A DNA stretch of 64,000 nt from Adiantum capillus-veneris. Its lineage: Eukaryota > Streptophyta > Polypodiopsida > Polypodiales > Pteridaceae. The stretch is taken from NCBI GenBank assembly GCA_014529385.2, contig CM043969.1:73886676-73950675 (forward strand). Direction: 5' to 3'. Positions 57,529-64,000 of this stretch are shown piece by piece. Within the stretch, counting starts at the first letter, position 1. Every line of letters begins with the position of its first letter. Below the pieces are notes generated by a model. That model saw only the letters and a program-made list of their open reading frames with translations, was not told the DNA's origin and made no database searches. A program made the position numbers and the translations under genes.

Positions 57529-58272
57529 ATGTGATGGATTTTATCCTAGTTTAAATCCTAGGCATCATTGTTCCCTGCTCGATCAAGTGGAAATTAAAAT
57601 CTCCATCCACGTTGATTGAATTAATCTCTTGCATATTAGGTTTCATTATTATTATTTTTATGTTCCTTATTTTTTCCATCTCTGGCAAAAATATAGGTGA
57701 GCTAGCCAACTCAAGAAGAAGAAACACGCGAGCTCCACTTCTGAGCCTTAACTCATTTAATAAGGCATTCTATTTTTTGGTGGCCAACCCTCTTTTAATT
57801 AAAGGGCCTATTTTTGAAAGGGAAAATCCAATAGTGCAAGGCCGGTTTGAGGAAAGTGACGAGCTGGAAAGCATGACAAATGAACCACACACACATGTGT
57901 GGTTCCTTGAGCACACATGTGTGTGCTCAAGGGAGAGCTCCATTCTTGGATGTACGCTCCTTGCATAGGCTTGAGCTCATCACCTCTCATCGTGGCTAGA
58001 CCTGGTTTGTTGCAAGCATGCTTTATCTTTTGTTGCCCCCCCATAGCTCTTACAACCCCTGTCAAAACACTGCATGCCTCTCTCAACATCGGCCTCTTTT
58101 TTTATATGCCGCCTCCAAGGTCGTTTAGACAAGGCAATGGCACGCTTGTAGCTCACGATTCTGAACCCAGCCTATGGAACCCCTTTGATAGTACCTTGGT
58201 AATGCGCAGGCAGCTAGATCAAATGGCTCTACAGGGGCAAGGTTGATAGCTCAAGGCTTGCCCAGTTTTGTC
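57529..58272 (+). other. Internal remnant of the split LTR element; small open frame and two hairpins
   Basis: After the PBS there is a 118-codon frame (57612-57968) with a hydrophobic N-terminus (LISCILGFIIIIFMFLIFSI, a possible membrane segment) followed by basic and acidic stretches. I do not recognise it and it may be chance. Two adjacent inverted repeats at 57882-57932 lie inside it. No Gag, RT or other domain is seen before the family A LTR starts at about 58273. Confidence 0.35.
57882..57932. repeat. Two adjacent perfect inverted repeats
   Basis: Hairpin 1: gaaccacaca, 4-base loop, then its reverse complement (57882-57905). Hairpin 2: ccttgagcacaca, 2-base loop, then its reverse complement (57905-57932). 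They share one base. Confidence 0.85.
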
Positions 58273-58872
58273 GAGCATGCATTGGAGATTGGATCTTGGT
58301 TGGATTTGCATCACAAAGCCAAGAGTTTTTGGTGTAGCCCCCCCCCCCCCCCCCCCCCCCTTCCCCCCTTCTCACAAGTTTGGAGTAAATGATGACCTTT
58401 GCATTAAAGCTTGAGAAGGAGAGATAGTCTTCTTTACTCCACACATAAGCTTGTGTGAGCTTGTAAGTGATAATCCATTGCAAAAATCAGATCCCTCCCT
58501 CTCTTGGTCGACCCCTCTTGCTTTTTACTCATGCTGGCATCCTATTGGCCCCTGCGAAGTTTAGCCAATGACAATTAAGAAGAAAAAGTGATAGCCTTGT
58601 GAAATGTGTCCCCATTTTCCCTTTTGTGAGAGCTTTAGGTATTTAAATAATGCAATTAAACTCTCATTAGACCCCTTAGTCTTCTGGCCAATAGGAACCA
58701 AGCAAGCCATTGGGCTGATGAATGCTCATTGGACCCCTTTGGAGACTGTCCAATAGTCCTCTAGAGAGCTTAATTTCTATTGGTTCTTTTATCAAGTGTT
58801 TTTAAATAAATTAAACTATATTTACTCTAGCCTAATTCTCATCGGTCCACCTCTATGGCCATCCAATAGGAT
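58273..58872 (-). repeat. Partial 3' LTR of A2
   Basis: Matches A 34755-35343 (landmarks tgcattggagattggatcttgg..., gtgatagccttgtgaaatgtgtcccc, ctctagcctaattctcat). A 24-base C run lies at 58339-58362. It jumps straight into the end of the internal region. Confidence 0.85.
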
Positions 58873-58905
58873 TTGAATGTTCATTTGAAACATTTTTACA
58901 TTTGC

Positions 58906-61900
58906 TTACTCTAGGGTAGCATTGTAAGCATTGACAAGGTTTAGGTTATCCTTTAGTTGTATGCCTTGCATCCATCTAGCATCTTCAAGAGGATAGTTCT
59001 TAAACTTAATAAGATATCGTCGGATAATCTTACCGCCTCTCAATACCTTGTCTTCATGTCGGAGAATGGACTCGAGCTGCAGCACCTCTTCTTGGTCCTT
59101 GATCTCCAGTGGATCTTCAATAGTTGGTTCTTGAGGTGGCTCTCCTTTGTAATCTTTAGGAGGCTCACATGGAAATAATTGTGTATGAGACAATGACTAG
59201 GAAACTTGAGTTGATAGGCCATCTCATTGATTGGTCTAAGAATTTGGAAGGGACCATAGTACCTTTTTGCTAATCTAGCATAGTACTTTTGGTGTCCAGT
59301 AGGATTCTTACACGTCGTGTGCCTTAATTGAGCCTTGGGAAATTTAAGCAAGACCCAATCATTTTCTTTAAAGGCTTGGGCTCTTCTGTGCTTATCAGCA
59401 GAAAGCAGCCTTTTGCCTTTTCTATGAGATAGAGATATCATCCTTAATCTTTGGAAAGATTCTTGTAGGTCTCGGCTATACTCATCTGCAGCGAAGATCT
59501 TCCCATGTACCTTAAGTACCAAGGGACTTTTGGATCTTCCCTCAATTACCTTAAAAGGTGCTTTTTCCTGTGGAGGTATGTATAGCATTATTGTAGGCAT
59601 ACTCGACTAATGGTAAGTACTTCTCCCATTGGGACCGTTGATCTACTTCCGTTACATAGGCTTTTAGTAATTCAAGAATAGCTAGGTTAGCTATCTCACT
59701 TTGGCCATTCATTTGTGGGTGATAGGTCAAAGAGAAGTTTAGCCTTGTCCCTAAATTCTCAAAGAGACCCTTCCAAAAATTACTGGTCATTCTAGGATCT
59801 CTATCCGACATTATGGACATTGGCAAGCCATGGTACTTGAAGGTTTATGATAAGAAGAGGGTTCTCATTTGATGGGCTTTGATAGTCTTTTTGGCAGGTA
59901 TAAAATCAGCTTATTTGCTGAACCTGTCTACTATCGTCCATATTTCCATATTTCTATGGATAGACTTAGGCCCATCCAAAGATAAAATCCATGGATATGC
60001 TCTCCCATGGTGAATTAGGTATTGGCAAAGGTTGAAGCAATCCAGGTTGCTTCCCTTTATCAAACTTCGTCTTTTGGCATACCACACATTTAGAAACATA
60101 CTCTTGTATGTTTTCTTTCATGGCAGGCCAATAGAAATATGTTTCTATCCCTTTTAGGGTATACTGAATCCCTCTATGACCTGCATAAGGAGGAGCATGA
60201 GATTCATACATTACTTTCTCACGTAGTGAGTTAGTAACGCATAGTCTATTGCCATAGAGAAGATAACCATCTTATAACATAAATGGTTCCACTTTCATCC
60301 CTAGTGCAAGGGCTGAAATCTTATCTCTAAAATCGGATCACTAGCGTACTCATCTATCATAGAAGATAGATCATTGTGAGTTGCTATGGAAACCGCATTC
60401 ACTCTCGGCCGTCTTGAGGGTGCATTGGCTACTTGACTATGCCTGCCAGCAATGTGAGCGATATGAAAATGAAATTGCGAAAGAAAATTTGTTGAACGCA
60501 TTTGTTTGTTGGAGAGCTTGGTCTCCATCGTGAAGTACTTAAGGCTTTGGTGATTTGTCCACAGAATGAAAGGAGTCCCCAATAAATAGTGCTTCCACGA
60601 GTCATGTAGAACTGTGAGGAGTTCCATTTTGTATATGCCTAGAGCTTGCTCAACAGGGTCAAGCTTTTGACTTTCATAGGCTATGGCGTGCCCTTCTTGG
60701 AGCAAAACAGCTCCAAGACAATCACCACAAGCATCGCATTGGACCTCAAATGGCTTTGAGAGATCCGATAGTGTAAGCACAGGTTGAGAGATAATATTTT
60801 CTATAAACTTCTCAAAAGCATTGTTCTCCCTAGTAGACCATGTATACCTAACATTTTTCTTTGTTAGGTTATGTAAATGGTCATGCAATTTGTGAGAATT
60901 TTTCTATGAATCATCTATAGTATGCACACATACCTATAAAGCTTCTTAGTTAATGTGGATACCTTGGATTAGACCATCCTTTTATTACCTCTAGCTTTGA
61001 TGGATCCATTTGGATGCCATCTTGAGAGATAATGTGACCTAAATACTGAATCTCTTGTAAGAAAAACTCACCTTTCTTTTGATTAGTATAAAGTTTATTC
61101 TCTCATAAGACTTGAAATATTACCTAGAGATGTTGCTTCTGTTCGTCTAGTGAATTAGGGTAGATGATTATATCATCAAAGAACACTCCAGTAAAGATTC
61201 CAGGGGAGGTATGAATAGCTTCTCCATCAAGCGGTTATATGTGGCTGGTGCATTGGTCAAGCCAAAAGGCATGCCAATGTATTCGGAAAGACCAAACGTA
61301 GTGCGAAATGTGGTCTTTACAATGTCTTGATCAACTATCCTTATTTGATGGTAGCCAAACACATATGATATGTGCTGTCTTTCTTTTGTACTAATAACAC
61401 GGGTGAACAAAATGGAGATGAGCTAGGCCTAACCATGCCCTTCTCAACTAACTCATACACTTGCCACATAATTTCCTCTTGTTGAGCTTGAGAAACTTTA
61501 TAAGGAGGTTTATTAGGCGGCGAACTTCCTCAAAGAAGTTCAATTGCATGGTCATCATTGCCTCATTTAGGAGGTAGTTCACAAGGAATGTCGTCAATAA
61601 AAACATCTTGAAATCCTTGAGAAAATTGGATAACTCTAATTCCTTGTGATAGTTTTTATTTTCTTTTGCTAAAGCATTAGGTTCATTTTGAGAATATTTA
61701 ACAAAAATCATGTATACAAAAATAGAGCTCTTTATTGACTTATTGAAAGCTTGTATATGTACAATGGGTATGGTGTTACCCAACTCCTTAGCATTTATGT
61801 ACATATCTTTTTTCCTGAACCTAAAGTAGATTTTCCTTTCAGGGAATTTAACATTGGCCACCATGCAATCAAACCATGTTGCCCTAGGATTACATCCTTG

Positions 61901-62200
61901 TGCTTGAGAGGAGAGATAAAGAAGTCCTCCTTGTCCACATAGATTTGGACATGGAGCCTCAATTTCCCAATTAAGGGAGTGAGTGAGGCTTCTTGCCCCT
62001 TGAAAGCACCATCGGTGGGTCGGACATCTCCCATATCATAGGCTTGGATGCCTAGCTTGGTGGCCAACTCTGTGGATATGAAATTGTGAGTAAAACCAGG
62101 GTCAAAGAGAATAAAAGATTTATGTTCTCTTACCTTTCCCCAAGCATGGCATAGAGGAGATTCTTTGAGGTGAGCATCCTCTTCTTGGATTTCGACCAAG
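58906..62200 (-). pseudogene. Decayed pol of A2
   Basis: From the 3' end: chromodomain (RRYLIKFKNYPLEDARWMQ, 59193-58906), integrase C-terminus and core (59826-59040, with SDRDPRMTSNFW and NGQSEIAN), zinc region HAPPYAGHRGIQ...CVVCQ (60211-59966), and RNase H (VQCDACGDCLGAVLLQ, 60888-60301). RT pieces follow ([21 protein letters not shown], 61410-61168), with about 120 bases missing near 61360, and protease (LFDPGFTHNFIS, Ser of the usual DPGS changed) near 62085. Many frameshifts and stops. Same order as in A; clearly non-functional. Confidence 0.9.
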
Positions 62201-63116
62201 GTAGCTCTAGGAGGCTCATTTTGTGTATTCTTGTGGGGACAAGTGCGATAGGCATGCGCTTGCTCCCCGCACTTGAAACAACGGTTATCTTTAAGATAAT
62301 GCTCTAGCTCTTCAGGAGAGAGTTTATTTTTGCCTTTATAAACTTCCTTCTCCTTAGCTTTGTTGTTGTTGGCATTGCCTTTAGGAGACTTTTGGACAGT
62401 GTCCTTCCCCTTAGGCTTGTTATTACGGTCCTTGTTCTCTGTGGGCGTAAGATTTCTCTTAGCCCCTTGTTGAAAATTGATTTGTACAGCCACCATGGTA
62501 TGGTGTATGACCACAGATATGGTGCGTGGCCCTTGGGAGTTGACATACTCCGCCATATCTTCAGTTAAACCCACACAAAATTATTATTTTTTATCTCCAA
62601 ACAAAACTTTTCTACATATTTGTGAATAGATTTGTAGGGAGAGAGCTTTAAGCTTCACCATTTGGTGAGTACTTTGTCTTTGGCATCGGTAGCCGAAAAC
62701 TGCTTCATGATGGAAGCTCTTAAATCTTTCCATGTTTGTGGAGATTCACCGTTTTTCCGTAGGCTAGACCAACATTGACTGGCAAACTTTTGAAAATGCA
62801 TAGCTACATGGTGTAGCTTAGAGGACTCCATGAAGCCCTCATCTGCAAACGTTGCATTGAATTGTTGGATGAAGGCCAAGACTTTGTCCGTAGCACCAAA
62901 GGTGCCATTGTAGGTAAGGAAAGAGATGTTCTTTCCTCCCTCTTTGAACTTCTTGAGCTTGAAAGACCTTTTACATGTGGCATAGGATTTCCTATGGCCT
63001 CTTCTTTTTGGTGGTTCGAAGGCTGCACCGTCACTTTCTTCAAAAGAGGAAGAATGAGGAGGATGGAAAAGAGGGTGACCTCTTTGTTGCCTTTTTCTTC
63101 CCTTGTTTTTCCTTGT
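62201..63116 (-). pseudogene. Decayed gag of A2, N-terminus missing
   Basis: The nucleocapsid knuckle CFKCGEQAHAYRTCP (near 62280-62235) is read in one frame with both the Gag end (GLTEDMAEYVNSQGPRTIS) and the start of protease. This shows the ancestral family had a single Gag-Pol frame here. The Gag core lies at 63000-62655 (FIQQFNATFADEGF, ASQCWSSLRKNGESPQTWKDL), with a deletion near 62600. The N-terminal third is replaced by LTR sequence from about 63117. Confidence 0.85.
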
Positions 63117-63453
63117 CTGTCCCCCTTTTCCCTCTTGTGAGAGCTTTAGGTATTTAAATAATGCAATTAAACTCTCATTGGACCCCTTAGTCTTCTGGCC
63201 AATAGGAATCAGGCAAGCCATTGGGCTAATGAATGCTCATTCGACCCCTTGGGAAACTGTCCAATAGTCTTCTAGAGAGCTTAATTTCTATTGGTTCTTT
63301 TAGCAAGTGTTTTTAAATGAATTAAACTAGATTTACTCTAGCATAATTCTCATTGGTCCACCTCTATGGCCATCCAATAGGATTTGAGTGCACCTTGGCG
63401 GCAACTGGGCTAGGGAGCTAACATGTGTCCACTATGCCCTTTGTGTAAAGGGG
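63117..63453 (-). repeat. Partial 5' LTR of A2
   Basis: Matches A 42385-42725 (tgtgagagctttaggta, gccaataggaatcaggcaagcca, ctagggagctaacatgtgtcc). It is fused to gag at its left edge and stops near tttgtgtaaaggg. Confidence 0.85.
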
Positions 63454-64000
63454 GCTTGCAAAAAGGTGCATATGTGCCTATTGCTTATTGTGTAGGTCAC
63501 GCCTACCTCACACTATGTTGCTTGTTGGTGGAGCATATTGTCGCTCCCTATTAACACTCTTTTGAGCTCCAAGTCCCTATTAGTAGAGACATTTTGCTAA
63601 AAGAAGTATGTTGTTCCACCTTTTGCTACTACAGAGCCAAAAAATGCCTGAAATGCATGACAATACACCATATTGGATGTACATCTAGGCATACCCATGT
63701 CCATCTCCATACCTACCCACATTTAAAGAAAAAATTTATGGGCAAAAAAAAAATTGTGACAATTGTAATCTTCAAAGGAGACATGACCATTACAAATATA
63801 TCATTGTCGATAACATTACAAGAGAGCATACTCATTATCAACACCATTTTGTACACATGAAGACGGTGATGCAGTAATATTTAGGAAAAATTACACTCAT
63901 TACCAATATGTGTGCTCTACAGCCACATGGTCCATATGTGAAGAAGAAAATATAGTTTGAAGGAGTAGCGAGAGGCTTTCTATTGATTGCTTGCATAAAT
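63454..64000. other. Unassigned DNA
   Basis: No recognisable gene or repeat. AT-rich, short frames only. Confidence 0.35.

Larger units (their letters stand above)
58273..63453 (-). mobile_element. Element A2: deleted, decayed chromovirus of family A
   Basis: Order left to right: part of a 3' LTR (58273-58872), pol, gag, part of a 5' LTR (63117-63453), all matching element A at lower identity. The inner LTR ends together with PPT (left) and PBS plus leader and gag N-terminus (right) are deleted. No target duplication can be found because the outer ends are missing. Confidence 0.88.

Noticed and set aside
57612-57968. 118-codon frame with a hydrophobic start as a real gene
   Set aside because: No family recognised; lies within element debris and contains the hairpins. 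Kept only as a note.

Overview
This window is from a large, transposon-rich plant nuclear genome. I see no convincing host gene, rRNA or tRNA. The evidence is plant-type Ty3/gypsy polyproteins (a chromodomain lineage and Athila/Tat-like lineages), plant primer-binding sites (initiator tRNA-Met and tRNA-Asp type), a LINE fragment, CT/CA microsatellites and satellite-like repeats. The species cannot be named from sequence alone; a large-genome fern, lycophyte, gymnosperm or angiosperm would all fit.

Layout. 1-2780: decayed Ty3/gypsy remnants (LTR-like DNA, integrase C-terminus). 2780-5216: ~119-bp satellite-like array with a palindromic core, then a 337-bp tandem duplication. 6247-6669: CT/CA microsatellites. 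7062-7604: LINE ORF1 and the start of its endonuclease. 8276-10461: remnant of chromovirus family A (pol end, PPT, LTR) on the + strand. 10462-15683: LTR element with gag but no pol. 15684-16552: unidentified decayed coding-like DNA. 16553-27211: four head-to-tail ~2.8-kb copies of a decayed protease-RT-RNase H-integrase segment on the - strand, continuing to a decayed gag at ~28300. 28603-28669 plus 57282-57513: two halves of one small LTR split by giant element B.

Element B (28670-57281, - strand) is the main object: 931/932-bp LTRs, a 5-bp target duplication with one mismatch, a tRNA-Asp-type PBS and a PPT with a 22-base G run. Without the nested element it is about 19.7 kb. In its own direction it reads LTR, PBS, leader with an array of palindromes, gag, protease, RT, RNase H, a first H2C2 zinc module, integrase with its own H2C2 module, a SECOND aspartic-protease domain with a basic tail, a spacer, a second palindrome array, a >1,100-codon accessory frame (globular, P/E-rich, coiled coil, helical), PPT, LTR. 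The near-identical palindromes lie ahead of both coding blocks. The coding frames are decayed by stops (mostly TAG) and frameshifts.

Element A (34220-43124, - strand) is a young chromodomain Ty3/gypsy copy inside the 3' palindrome array of B: near-identical 1.59-kb LTRs, a perfect 5-bp target duplication, an intact pol, and gag in another frame. A deleted relative, A2, lies at 58273-63453. Order of events: small LTR element, then B, then A.
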